A stretch of 64,000 nt of DNA, taken from NCBI GenBank assembly GCA_963682025.1, contig OY821521.1, positions 101,299,354-101,363,353 on the forward strand. Direction: 5' to 3'. Both the position numbers and the translations under genes were made by a program. The stretch comes from Cordilura impudica (taxonomy: Eukaryota; Arthropoda; Insecta; Diptera; Scathophagidae). The notes under the pieces were generated by a model. That model made no database searches, was not told the DNA's origin, and saw only the letters and a list, made by a program, of their open reading frames with translations. Shown here in pieces: positions 21,466 through 36,141 of the stretch (the first letter of the stretch is position 1; every line of letters starts with the position of its first letter).

Positions 21466-24400
21466 ATGGGACTTGACTTCGATGCGTTGGAATATTGCAA
21501 GAGTGTAAAACTGAAACAATCGCAACCGCCATACGCGTGTCCCGTTTCCAAATGTGATCGTAGTTACAAAACAGTCATCGGATTGCAATATCATTTGCTC
21601 AACTATGATCACGATAATCCACAGCCATTAACACCGGTCATGACACCAAATCGTAAGAAAGCTCGTCCGCGTGGTACCAAACATTCAACACCCAAGGGGG
21701 GATCGGCTGCCGGCACTGCAGGGGGAGGAGATGATGAGCAGAATGGTGGTATTGCTGGCAGCAGTAATAATATAATAAATCCAGAGTCTCTTGTGTCCTT
21801 TAATAAAGAAGAACAAACGGTGACATTTAATGTAGAAGGTAAAAGTGTTCGCTTAGGTATAAACGATCCATTGCCATTCATAGAAGAGCAGGAATATATG
21901 GAATTGGTAGAGAGAGGTTGCATAGTAAATGCAGACGCCCCACCATTGGAACAAAATGCTCCTTGGACTAAAGTTGAAGTTCCAGAGGCTAGATTTCAAG
22001 AAATTACCGATTACAATGTCCCCGATGCCCCGACAAGGTCTTTAGCCTATTATCGGTTTATAGAAAAATCATCGGAGGAATTAGATGGAGAAATTGAATA
22101 CGATGTGGATGAAGAAGATTCTGCTTGGCTGGAATGGATGAATGAAGAACGTGATAGAATGGGTCACAATCCCGTCAACATAGATACCATGGAGTTGTTA
22201 ATGGATCGTTTGGAAAAGGAATCTTATTTTCAGGCAGCCGCTAATGGCACAGCCACTGGCAATGAGGTAGATGACGATGCCGTATGTTGCATCTGCATGG
22301 ATGGTGAATGTCAAAATACAAATGTGATCCTATTCTGCGATATGTGTAATTTAGCCGTACATCAAGACTGTTATGGTGTTCCTTACATTCCGGAAGGTCA
22401 ATGGCTGTGCCGGCGTTGTCTTCAATCGCCCAGTACACCGGTCAATTGTGTTTTGTGTCCCAATACAGGCGGTGCATTCAAACAGACCGATCGTGGTCAA
22501 TGGGCACACGTTGTTTGTGCCCTGTGGATACCAGAAGTTCGTTTTGCAAACACTGTGTTTCTAGAACCGATAGGTAGGCATAGTACTGAATTAAAATTTG
22601 AACACCAACAATGATTATACATATAACGTCTTTGTAAAGTATTTGTTAACAAGATAATGCGGAAAATATTCAATGAAAAATTTTTTTTTATTTAAACAAT
22701 TTTTTTTATTACGAATGAAGAAAAGTTCTTTTAAAACATTTTTTATATATAATTTTCAGATTCCATTGAAACAATACCGGCCGCACGTTGGCGGCTTACT
22801 TGTTATGTTTGCAAAGAAAAGGGTTTGGGTGCGTGTATTCAATGTCATCGGAATAGTTGCTATGCCGCTTTTCATGTAACCTGTGCTCAGCAGGCTGGCC
22901 TTTACATGACCATGGATATGAATGAGAATGCCGGTCATAATGACTCCTCTGCACATGTTCAAAAGTATGCTTTCTGTCATGCCCACACACCCGACCATGC
23001 AAAATCCAAATTAAATTTAAAAGATTTTGAAGATGCACGCCACAAAATGAAAGAGGCACGAAAAGCACTGGCGAAAAAACGGTCATCGGCGCCAGTAGTA
23101 CTCATACCCACAATACCGCCCGACCGTATTCAGGAGATAGCAAGCATGGTACACATGCAAAAGAAAAAAGAATTTCTCGATCGTCTCGTGGCCTATTGGA
23201 CGATGAAACGTAAATATCGTAACGGTGTGCCTTTATTGAGAAGACTTCAATCCCAGGGCAATCATCATGGAGTTATACAACGTAATGGAATAGAAGGGTG
23301 CCCGGATACTTCAGAGCTATATCGTCAACTTAAATATTGGCAATGTCTTAGACAAGATCTAGAAAGAGCCCGCCTTTTGTGTGAATTAGTACGAAAAAGA
23401 GAAAAACTCAAAGCGGCTTATGTGAAAATCTGTGAACAAGTTGTGATGCTACAAGTTAATCCTTTAGAAGCAGTTCTCACTAAATTACTAGATGCTTTAG
23501 AAGCCCGTGATACTTCCGAAATATTCCGTGAACCTGTAAATACCGACGAAGTTCCCGATTACTTAGATATTGTTAGTCATCCCATGGATTTGGGTACAAT
23601 GAGAAAAAAACTCATTACCTACTCCCACTTGGATCAATTACAAGGCGACTTTGATCTAATGATACAAAATTGTTTGGCCTACAACAACAAGGATACTGTA
23701 TTCTATCGTGCTGGTATACGTATGCGTGATCAAGCAAATCCGCTATTTCAACAAGCTAGGGAAGCATTAGCACGAGAGGGCCTCTTGGATACCAGTCAAT
23801 CTGATTGTGGAGATCATGTTGAACAGGAGGTTGAAGAGGAACTCCACTTTCTTTTAGCAGCAACGCCATGCGAGGCTATTGTACAAAAACTACTTATATT
23901 GGCCGATAAATCACAGGTTTTAAAGAATCCAACATATCGAACAAAGAAAATTAAGCAAATACGTATAGAGATCTCGCGCATGCGTAAAGCCATACAAAAA
24001 GCAAGAATACAAGCAGTAAGTGTAATAGACTCTTAACATACCCGTTTAAAAGTTTGCCATTACCAAAATCGATAAAAATTTTGATACATTATGACAAAAT
24101 GAAAAAATCACAAATTTATGACAACTGCGGGGAATCATATTTGTATATACAGAGCCGGATAAAAGTATGCGAAGCTATATCTTCCATACAAATAAACTTA
24201 GGGCTATATGTTGTTGACAGCAAATATTCATTATCTATTGCGGTACAGAAAAATAAGCAAAAATTAATCCAAATTGTATATTGTATTATTCACATTAGGA
24301 GAACAATATTACAGAGCACTGGGTTTCAGAAAAGTACCGTTATGAATATCAGACTATTAAAATGGTTCGTAAACAAACGAAGGTAGGCCTCGAAGATATA

Positions 24401-27400
24401 TTGTGAAGAAAATTGAAAGAAACCCCCAAAAATCATTTCTACACAGGTGTCAGCACTAATTATAGAAGTAACTGAGGAAATACATCCCAAAACCATTCGC
24501 GTTGGATTAGATGGTTTATCTCAATGTCTGGAAGGATAAATTATAAAACAGTATTAAAAAACCATTCTTCCATCAGGATAATTATGCCAAGCACGCTGCT
24601 CAAGATGTGCGTATTTGGATAATTCATCACAAATGTATATTTCCGCCACTCCACATTTCACCGATTGAGTGTCTGTGGGATGTACTCTGAAAAACTTAAC
24701 GTTTTCAACTTAAGGAAGTAAATCAGCAATGATGACAAGATATAGCAGCAGGAGTAGCAAAAAAATTAGTCGACTCAAGTCCAAATAGATTAAAGAAAGT
24801 TTTAAAAAGAGAAGGCATGACCACAAGATATTTATCTTTTCACTAACTTAGTTTGTTTCTTAAAGCTTGAATTATTTTCTCCCTATTAAAATGAATTAAA
24901 TGAAACAATTTGCATTAACTATTATCGAATGCAGACAGTTATTTAAAATTTTTTATTATATTTCACTACGTCAATAATAAGCGAATATTTGTTGTTAGCT
25001 ATATATAGTCCTAGATTTGTTCGTTTAGTAGAATGTAAAGAATGTTTGACATCTTTTTTTTTTAACAAATTAAATATTAGGCGATGAATGTTGCTTTGAC
25101 CTATCATGAAATGTAAACTCAATATGACAAATTATATGACGAAAGTATTACTTTTGATTAGGGTAAGCGATCATGTTGAATTTAAATTTAATTCAAATTT
25201 ATTCCAATTTGTAGCGTCACAATGCAACTATGGGTATCAATTCACAAACTGAAGATGATGAAGAAATGGAAGAAAACCATAATGTTGAAGATATGGATGT
25301 TGATATTCCACCTACACTACCTATTAAATCTCATACCACTTCCACCCTCCTGCAACAGCCACAGAAATTTGAACAGTCTACACCAAAACGTAACCGCAAA
25401 CCCCCACGAAATCCACCTCGTTCACGTCATCAACTCACACGTCAAAATCATAATCTCAGCGCGGAAGAGGAAGATTCTACTAACATTTTAGCAGCAAATG
25501 GAAGTGAGGATGATGGCGATGATGATACAATGGAAGAAGAATCCAAAGGCGCTAATAATAATACCACACAAACACCACCTTGTAGTCCTGTCAAGAGCTT
25601 AAATAGTAGTGCTTCACCTGTAGGCGTTAATAGAAGGTGAGTGAAGAGTCTCTTCTTAATGTGTAACACAATTTTGTGAGTTCTTTCATACATACCTACA
25701 TATATTTGCTTTGACAATTAGTTTATATTTAGTTAAATTCATTACGAGTTAAATTTGTTTTTAGATCTATATTTATATACCTACTTTGTAATCAATAAAC
25801 GATCTTAAATTCTTCACAACATCTTTATTTCACAATAACCGATATATAGGCACATACCCCTTACGTTAGACAAATCGAATGATAATGTACAAATTTTGAT
25901 TGCAATATACTTCTTCCTTGCATACCTTCTGTATTAAAATGTACACTAACTTTGTCAATGAACTATTTCAATGAATAATTTCAATTAATATAAATATGTA
26001 AATTAAATTATCATATTTTTTTTGCACACAAAAACAAATACTTTTCACATTCACTGATTTGTAAATAATATCATTACAGCTATTATTTTTTTTACTACAC
26101 CCAGCACAGTTGAATAAGTCATTAAATATTATTAAGGAAAATGAGGTTCGGTACAAGGAAAAATCTCAATATAATTGTATTTCAATTCTTGCTAAATCCG
26201 TATATATGTAATATTAAAGATGAATAGAAAAGTATCTTTTATTTTAACATAAAAAAATAGTAAAATAAATTTCTGTAAGATTCTAAAAAACCGTTTCCGT
26301 AAATTGAATACATGCTTTTAGTTGGATTATCATTACATATTTATATTTATGTCTTGTTAAAGACTAAGCTCAGGCTTAGTCTGAATTGTAATCCACCGAT
26401 CATTAGGTCGGTCTTTGCTAATATCAGCCCATACATTTTCAGTAGAGCTTATGTACAAGCCAGTCTATCGCCGTAGTTTAGTACTCCTTAAACCTTTTTT
26501 AAACTTTGGCGGGAATCCTTTAACAAAATTTTTGACTTATTAGTCAATTCCCAATAGGCCAGTAGAGGTGTCATTTTTTGAAAATTTTAATTAATTTCAA
26601 ATAGGTTTTTTTTTTTTTTTTTGTCAAAAATCGTACTTTTCTTAGTTTGTGAGCTTTAAAGTTGCGTGCCGTCACAATAGAGTTTCAGTGCTTTCTGCCA
26701 GATTGAGTTCTTTTTGATCTTTCAAACTATTTAATTGACTATTAAAGGTGACGTTAACGGGTTGTCCAAGTTTTTATATATAGTGGTGGTTTTTTTATTT
26801 CAAGATTCAAAAAAAATTTCTTCATAAAACAGGATTGTGTAATTCATAAAACTATTGCATTTTTATTTCATTCACCTGTAAAGAGACACGAATTTAGCAT
26901 ACAATAAAATTTTCATTCGACATTTATCTAGGATAGGAAATACCTAATTTTTTTAACATTTCTAAGCATGTTCTAGGTAAACCTTCTACTAAACTCTAGC
27001 AGCGTTGTTTAGAATGGGCATACCAGGCATTTTGAGTTTCTGTCATAATTGTCTTAAATGTTTGGTTTTGTCAATATCGTTCCATAGATTTTCGATTGGA
27101 TATAGATTCGGAAATAGTGGTGGTGACTTCAAGCACTTTGAAATTTTTCACTTCTAAGCATTTTTTTTTTTTTACTAAATTTGAGGGTTTGGGTTATGGT
27201 CATGTATAAAATTTCGCAAAAGTGACAAATTGACATAATCAAATGGGATCATGTGGTTAGTTAAAATATTTTTATAAAGATCCATTTTGCCATCAATTTT
27301 AATGATTTGGCCATGTCAGCGAAAAGCTGCTTAAAACATAAAACTACCACCACCTTTGGTTGGTGTTGTAAATTCTGAGGACGCCGTTCATACTTTTACC

Positions 27401-30400
27401 ATCACTTCCGAACAAACAAAATTTAGATTCATCACTCCATAGCACATTTCTCTGAAATGAAAGAGGCTTTCTGATATGTTCCTTTGCAAACTGATTTTTC
27501 GCTTCAATAATATTTTTTATTCCTACGGTTTACATTGAGAAATACACCTGCGTAATTTTTTTAATTCAATATGCGTCTAATGGTTTTAGAAGATAGACTC
27601 ACTCCATAATGTATCTCTAACTCCCTTCTAAAGGGTTGGAAGTCAAAAAATTCGGGAACAATTTAAAAACGCGCTACCTCTGAATTTGGCAGTCCTTGCA
27701 TGTTTATCTGTCCAATCAAACATCCCTTTTGAATTACATGTTGAATTACACTTAATATACATACACTTACTAGAAATAGTATCCGTGCACCCAAAATTAA
27801 AACTGTCATACTACGAAAAAAAAAAAAAAACAAATTAACTAAGCGCTGAATTATTTTTTAAAATAAATTAAGCAATTCATTAGTTTTTACTCCCTTTATT
27901 TTAACTCGTAGTGTCTGCTTGTCTACCGAAAAACCTTTGGATTGATTTTTAACCCTTTTCCCGTGCTCCAATCGATAAAAATTATCTAACAAATTTTCGT
28001 TTAAAAAATTTCATTATAGTATAATTTTTGGATTTTTCGAAATTTTAACGGTTTTTTATTTTCAGTCAATTATTTCATTAAATGATGGGCACTTAATTTA
28101 CAAAGAAAGGGAGTATAATGAAAACTTGGTTTTTATGGATTAGTTATTTATTTAAGGTTTATTGCCTTTAAAAAATTTCAATAACATAAAAAACGTAAAA
28201 GAAATCATAGGAAAGAGTATTCGTAAATTTGAAACATTAGCTCTGTTCGTTTACGTGATAATTTGTATAAATAATCACAAAATATACTGGATCCTGTTCG
28301 TTTACTTCTAAAACCCAGTAAAGAGAACATATGAGAGCGTAAAGTGACAAATAATTTTTTGAAAACTTGCTAGTTTTTACTAGATATATTTTTGCCAGCA
28401 AGAATTAGCAAGCAAGAAACAACATATGTTTGAAAAACATATGATTGAGTTTTGTGGTAACTAACGCAAAAATACTACAATTCTATTTTTGTGCAAAAAT
28501 TTTAAATTATATTTCTGAGGAAATTAACACTAATTTTTTTAATGGATAGATATTTAGTTCAGCTTGTCTCAGTTTTAATTACATTAAAATTGATTGAGGA
28601 CTTTTTAAGGAATTCTAGGTCAAAGTTGAACTTTTGATTTTTTTTTTAACTTTTAGAGTGATATATGTGTTTATTATTTTTTTATTTATTAAAAAATTTA
28701 ATATTTGGATTTTAATAATAATTATAAACATTTTTTGTAATAATGGGATTTTTTTAATGTTACACTCAAAAAATTTTTACACTCAAAAAAAAAAAAAAAA
28801 AAAATAGTAAAATCAACTGGGGATTTTACTATTATTACTGAAAAATTAAAAAAATTGTTGTTGTCAAATTTTTTTACACTCAAAGAATATGTACACTTAA
28901 AAAAAAACGTTATTAATATTATCTAAAAATCTTGCTATTTCTACAGAAACATTTATTATTTTTTGCTGTCAAATTTGATAATTTTAAAAAACATTTTAAA
29001 AATAAAAACTGCAATAGATTTCAATTGCATTTGTAACAACGTTAGGTTCCGTTTATTATTATTTTTTACTAATGCTATGTTTTTCGTACTTAAGTAACAA
29101 TGAAAGGCAATTATAATTATTATTCATTTGACTCAAATATTGATTGTAAATATTCCATATTTTGTTCTGTGTTATTTCTGTTCTTTAGTAGTTTTTTGAC
29201 TTCTTTATCTTAATCCCGATATTCCACTTTCCATTGATTTCGAATACTGGAGATGAACGGATCTGACGTTGCCAAAAATATATTAAATAGATCTTCATTT
29301 GTGGAATTTCGTGAAATTTTTCTAGTATTGTGCTCTCTATAAAATCTGTAATCTTTATTCCTTTTTTCCTGAGCCTCCTCTGATAGATCTCCAAGTGGCA
29401 CCAAATGATATTTAATGACATCTGCACGATAAAGAATTTTGTGAACTGTTGCAGACATATTTCTCCATGGGTTGTTGGTTGTATATATTTTTGCAGTTTC
29501 CTTAACATATTCTCCAAATTTTCTAGAGTCAATTTCTTCATTGCACGCAAGTACTTCTAAGATTATTTTAAATTTGAAAATAAGGTTTAAATACACTCCT
29601 GTTATTTCACATGCTGTTTCTGGATCTGAAAAGAATCTTCTTGCGGTATTGCCATCATTTGTATTGCCTGATCCTGGTTTTGGCTGATCTATAATCAATC
29701 CAAAATTGCGATATTCATCTTGAACATGTTTCTTTTTTGAACTTCTTAACTCTTTGTTGGTTTCGTTGTTTCTTATTGATCCTGAAGACCCGAAATCCAA
29801 ATCATAATTGATTTTTAGTATGTGTTCCATAAGTCGTATTCTTGCATGTAGTGGTGATAATCCCAATTCATATGCATGGTATTATCTAATGATTTTGTCG
29901 GGACTTGGTTTAATTGGCTTGATGTTGCTTGGCATTTAACGGCTGGATGCAACTTTCCTGTTAGTCAAAGCCTGACCTACTTTTCCATCTATCATTGTCA
30001 GCAGTAATTGGTAGCTTACTACAATTTGCTGCCCATCTAACTGTAATTGTAATGACTGTAGTGTTGCAATTTGGGCCTTGATATCACTAACTTCTTTGTT
30101 AATGGCATCATGAGTTTCTTTTTTGAATTCAAATTTGATTGGCCTGCAGTATTTCGTAGAAGATGGTGTCTCATTTTTCCAAAAATCCATTGTGTGCGTT
30201 GTACTACTCGAAGGCTTTGAATCTTCCAAAATCTTTTTCAATCGCAATGGTACAAATGATACCATAAACATATCTGAGTCCGAAATATTTTCACATACTA
30301 CATGTTTGTATTGTTTCTGTCCCGAAGAACCATCACATTCCAATTTACAAAAAAGAATTAGCTTTGTGTTTCCATATTTCTTTAACTCATTTCCTTTTGT

Positions 30401-33400
30401 TGATTGAAGCAAGCGTTCGGCTGTGTGATCAAGTAGAGATTGTAGTTGTACCTCTGCCGAAATTGGTGTGATTGTAATAGTGTCCTTTGATGTGCAAACA
30501 GTCCATTGTAGCAGTGGTTATGTGATGATATGCTGGATACATATTTGAGCCTTTTTTAATCAGACGCAATCTGAGCTGAATATATTGCTGTTTTGTTAAT
30601 TTAAAATTCAGAAATAATGCTAATGACTCCTCATTTGTGAACTGATTTGCATCGCTCGGAGTTGGTATATTTTTAAGAATCCGTTTTGTTCTCACTGGAC
30701 TAGCTTTAACAACTTTTTCAATGATATCCACTTTTGTTAATTGGTTCTGTGATCGTAATTGATGTAGGAAAGATTCTTTTATATTTGTAAATACAACCAA
30801 TTTCATCATTAACATATTTAAGTTTCCGCCTTAGATATATCTCTGCAGTTGTCCATTGATTTGCGTGGTCTTCCAGCCTTATCTTGCTTTGCTGTTTCTG
30901 CAGCGACAGTAAGTTGGCCTTCTAACCAGTTTGCACTTTTTATATAAAAATTTTGTTTACTGTAGCTAACTTCTTTGTAGCGTTTTTTTAGTGCTTTGAC
31001 GAAATTAGATAATTGTTCTTGTATTTCGTTGCTACACTAATTTAAGTTTAATTTTATTTTAACGTAACTAAGAACATCTTCCTGGCTTTTGTTTCTAAAA
31101 TACTCTGCGGCCAGTTCTTTATAACTGAAGCTCTCCATATTTTTCTGAATATTTTTATTTGGGACTGTTATTGCTGAAATATATTATAGCAATTTAGTTT
31201 GTATTTAAATGCCACTTTCTTATAAGCCCCCATACTATGTTTCTAGGTAAAATAAAAAGGTAAGAAAATGGCATTAGTGCATTACTACCTAAATTGATAT
31301 ATAAAAAACCCACTATACAAATGAATTACCTATGTGTGTTTTCTTTACTACTTGCATTAGTGCATCGTTAGGTAAAATAAAAAGGTATAAAAAGGTATGA
31401 TAATAAACAACCCAGGTTACAAATGAATTACATCCTCTGTGTATTGACATTCTTACTTACAAATATATCAAAAGGGTGGCGTATTTTGTAAGCAGATATC
31501 ATTACTGGTAATAGAACAAATAATGACTATTATAAGCTATAAAATACCTAAAGTACAAAATAAACACACCATGGTAAACTTATAGGGCTGTTTAAATTAT
31601 CGTAATTTGAATTTTTTTTTGAGAAATTTCATTAAAATGAAAAAAGTGTTCTACCTACGGGTCGTCACGGGTGCAAAAGTATAAATAGGGTAAAAGAGGA
31701 CACTTTCACCTTTCTCCGGGTGGTATACGTTTCTTGTTCCCTTTTGTTCCCTAGAAGTTCTATTCCACTAAAGTTGAAATTTGAGAAAAATATAGTAGTT
31801 TCATAAATATTTCATAACGCCCCTAATACTAAACGATGGAGCTGTGACCACTTACAACAACTAAAGACTATAATCCTACCAACATTATAAAAAAGACCGC
31901 AGGTCATTATCGATGATAGCTTGCGAGAAGTAACCATTTATTTTTGATAAAAAACAAAAAAAAAATTACCTTTTTCTGAAATTAAAAAAAAAGAAAACAG
32001 TTGAGTTTGACAGCATGCCACGCCCACAATTAGCAATAGTTTAACCTAATCTGGAAAAAGGCGTTAATCTGGAAAAAGGCGTTAAAATTTTAAAAATCGG
32101 TGACAAAAAAAATTAGACTTTTGGCCAATGAAATCAAAATTTCAGCCACAGTGCGTTGGTAGATACGATTATTGATTAAGTTACGTGCTAGAGGATTCAG
32201 GTGGGACTCTAGCTTTTCCAAATAGTTTGCACTATATCTAGTGATTTCGCATTTTACTAGAGAAACATTAAAGTCTCTGTGCAAATGTAAGTTTCTCACG
32301 TACCATGGTGCGCCAAACCCAAATGGGTTTGAAAATCGAGTTATAAATAAAGAGCTTACAATCGAGACTTAACTTTGAGTACCTGCCAATTAGCCATATG
32401 AATTGGACTAATTTCAATTTTATTTGTGTTAATTTAGCATCTATATGGTTTTTCCAGGTAAGCCGGCGATCAAGATGTAGTCCGAGATATTTAACAGAGG
32501 AATGTTGAGGTATAAGCTGGATCCTAATTCGAATTTGAGGGCAAGTCTCCCTACTTAGGGTAAACGTTTCATGGGTACACTTTTGTTTATTTACTTTAAT
32601 CTTCCACATATCTAACCAATCTTCCAGCTGTTCAATATGGCTCTGTAAAGTAAGAGATGCTGTTGAGGGGTTTCCGTGTATGCTTAAAATTGCAGTAACA
32701 TCCACAAAAGTTGACGTAAGTGTGTTTTCATTTGTTGGCATGTATGATTTTTAAATGATGTACAGAAGCGGGCCCAAAATACTACCTTGTGGTACACCAG
32801 CATGAATTGTCTGTGGAGGGCTCACAAAGTTTTTCTCTTTTATAGAGAATTTTTATACCCCATACCACTATGTGGTTTGGGTATAATGACTTTGTGCTGC
32901 TGTTTGTAACTACCAAAAATATTTGACCTAGACCCATCTTTTATTATACCGATCGAATCAGAATCACTTTCTGAGTCGATATGTCCATGTAAACCTTGTA
33001 ATCAAACTACAGGTCGCAAATATGAATATATTTTAATGAAATTTGGTATATAAGCTTTTATCGGCCAAAGGATGAACGCTATTGACATTGGTGAAATTCG
33101 GTTCATGTTCAGACCTAGTCCCCATACAAATGAACCCTATAAAATCGACATAAATTGCCATAAGATCCACATTATCACATAGATCTTAGACAAATTGGGT
33201 CGTATGTATTTATTGTATCCATTAATCAGTAGTCCGAAAATAATCCCTATAGGACAATTCTTAGTCATAGGCCCCATATAGAGCTGCTTCCCGATCTTCA
33301 CGTAGATCTATCAAAAAACAAAAATATTGCACAGATTTTTCTCAAATTTGGTTTGTGTATATTTTTCAAAATATAACTGACTTTACCAAATATGGTCAGG

Positions 33401-36108
33401 ATCAGTCCATTTTTCGACCTAGTCTCCATATAAATATAGCACCCGATATAAACTTTTTCATATCTGCAGAAAAAAAATTTAATAACAATGGCACTCAAAT
33501 GGTTTATGCTTATTTTCTATATCCAACTAGTTGGACCGAAGAGATAGGGTGTCTAAATCATGGTATAGGGTATCGTATAGTCGGTGTAGACCGACTTTAA
33601 TTTTCTCACTTGTTTATTAATTATATAGCTCTCCATTGGCTTATGTTTGTTCGGGGTACAACTTTATAAAGGAATCCTTCGTGCCAAACTCGGTCGAAGG
33701 CTTGCTAGACGTCTATAAAAAGACGCAGAGCAGTACTTTTTCTCTTCAAAAGCTCTTCTTATGGCACTTACAATTCTGTGAACTTGCTCAGTGGTGCTGT
33801 GTTTTCGTCTGAAACCAAATTGATGTGCTGGAATGACATTATTTTGATCTACGCATATTGTAAGTTCGTTTACCAAAATTCTCTCGAATAATTTTGACAA
33901 GTTCGACAGTAAACTTTTTAGTCTATTCGACCTTTGTGTGATCTTTACCTGGTTTAGGTATCATTGTAATGAGTGAAACTTTGCATTATTCTTAGTGCTA
34001 CTCGGGGTAACTCCAAAGGCATTTTATTACTGATCCCATCGATCTACAATGCTTTTTTTGGGGTTTAAATCAACAATAGCCTTTTCGACCTTTCGACCTT
34101 TTCGGCAACGCAGAACTAGTGGTTATTCCGTTCTTAGAGGAGGCTTGTATACAACAGGTCTTTTAATACTTTTTGTAGCACGCCACAAAGAATAATCATT
34201 TTTTTCTGTTGGATCGAGATTTTCGCGATATCTATTCAATTTAGCGTTTCTTTGTGCTTCAAGCAATTTTCGTAGGTTTTTCATGCATTCTTTCAATTGT
34301 TGCTTAAGTTGAGATCTGTGCAGTTGCCACTCCCTTCGAATTCTTCTTTTTTCACCTAATAGCCTTTCAACATCTACAGAAGAAGTTCTATGTGGCCTGG
34401 TGTGACGAGGGGGTTTAGTAGTCAATATCATCTGGTGTTCTTAGCGGAAAGGTTTCTATGCAATGGGTACTAAGAAACTTTTTGTAGTTCAGCCAATCAA
34501 TATTACTTGAAAGCGTCAAATCACCAGAGGGGGACATAATTTCTTGGGGGGTTCAAACGAAAGTTCCAATGAATATTCTACGTGCATAAGTTCTTTTGCG
34601 ATGTTCTTCGTTACTCCAAAATCGATTAAATAGGGTATTTTTTGCCTATCTGTTGGGCAGTACGTTGGTTCTCCGCTTGAGACCACATCCATATCCGGGG
34701 AAATTAACCGTGGCCCCCAGAATGTATGCTTGGCATTAAAATCGCCAGCAACTATGAAACGAGGTCCTACTGATTTAAAAAAGCTTTTATATTGATATTC
34801 TGATATAGAAAACCTTGGGGAGAATATATTGATTAAATCCCTAGGCTGTTTCCAAGTTCTTAAAAGCCAATAGTAGTAGCTTTAAGGTAGTTTTCACAAT
34901 GATCATATATTAAATAATGTTTTAATCTGGATTTAATTAGGATAGCTGAGCCACCACATGTTCTACCTCTTGGATCCTTAGCATCAAATGAGTTTCAGAG
35001 ATAAGCAAAATATCAATTTGATTGTCTCCAAGAAAATGGTCAAGTTCGGCTTTAAGTTGGCTTAAGCCGTTTGCGTTCCAGAAACATATTTTCAAACAGC
35101 TTTACACTGGGCGCCCACGAAGATTTCGGAGATTTCTTGAAAAAATCACTGCCAAATGGCATCCTAAAAAATTGATTTGGATACAATATTTTTAAAGGAA
35201 TGAACTCAAATTCCAACGGAGTTAATGCTAAAACTAGTTATTTCCACGAAAAGCTGTGATCGATGCCAAAGGTAGCCAGGCGAAGTACTAATTATTTTAC
35301 TATATGTTTTCTATTTAATTTTTATCGTATAAATAGGTGCCAACAGTATTCTAAAGTTTATTTTGTTTTTGCTCTAGCTTATTCATACTTGCTTTTAATT
35401 TAGTTCACTTTTGTTACTCTTAGTTGGTAAATACTAAGATAATAGCTCTGCACATTTACCTTCCCAGTAAAAACCGAAATTTCAGAGAGTAAGAAAAATT
35501 AGTTCTCAAAAACGTAAATATCCAAAATAGTAAACGAACAGCAATTTGTAAGAATTTGCAAGCTCATAGAAACAGCTGGTTGTAGACAAATTTGAAAGTG
35601 AAGAAGAAGTGAAACACTAAATTAAAAAAAATCATGTGAGTCCGATCGCAGCGGAGATGTGTAAACATCTAGAAATTAAAGATTTTTTATAGCACTTTCT
35701 TAAAATCAAACAGAAAACGTATCACTTATTATTATTTATTATTTTAACCGGTTAATTTTTCGTTTTTTATTTTTTTATTTTTAATTTTTCGTTTTTCATT
35801 TAAAATTTTTTTTTTTAATTTTGAATTTTTTATTTTTCATTTTTTAATTTTAATTTTTCATTTTTTAATTTTAATTTTTCATTTTTCATTTTTTATTTTT
35901 TATTTTTCATTTTTCATTTTTCATTTTTTTTTTTCATTTTTTATTTTTCATTTTTATTTTTTTTTCATTTTTAATTTATCATTTTTCATTTTTTTCATTT
36001 TTTAATTTTCATTTTTTATTTTTAATTTTTTATTTATCATTTTTCATTTTTTATTTTTTATTTTTCATTTTTAATTTTTCATTTTTTATTTTTCATTTTT
36101 CATTTTTA

Positions 36109-36141
<33 letters not shown>

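Noticed and set aside
22241..22438. Minus-strand frames over the Br140 PHD exons (also 21,609-21,923 and 22,756-23,086)
   Set aside because: Shadows of the zinc-finger coding strand.
24054..24386. 110-codon plus-strand frame after Br140 exon 2
   Set aside because: Lies in intron 2 behind a GTAAGT donor and overlaps a Tc1 relic; no recognisable domain.
25222..25491. Alternative frame over Br140 exon 3
   Set aside because: Out of frame with both conserved neighbours; the chosen frame continues to NRRTAVLF across the intron.
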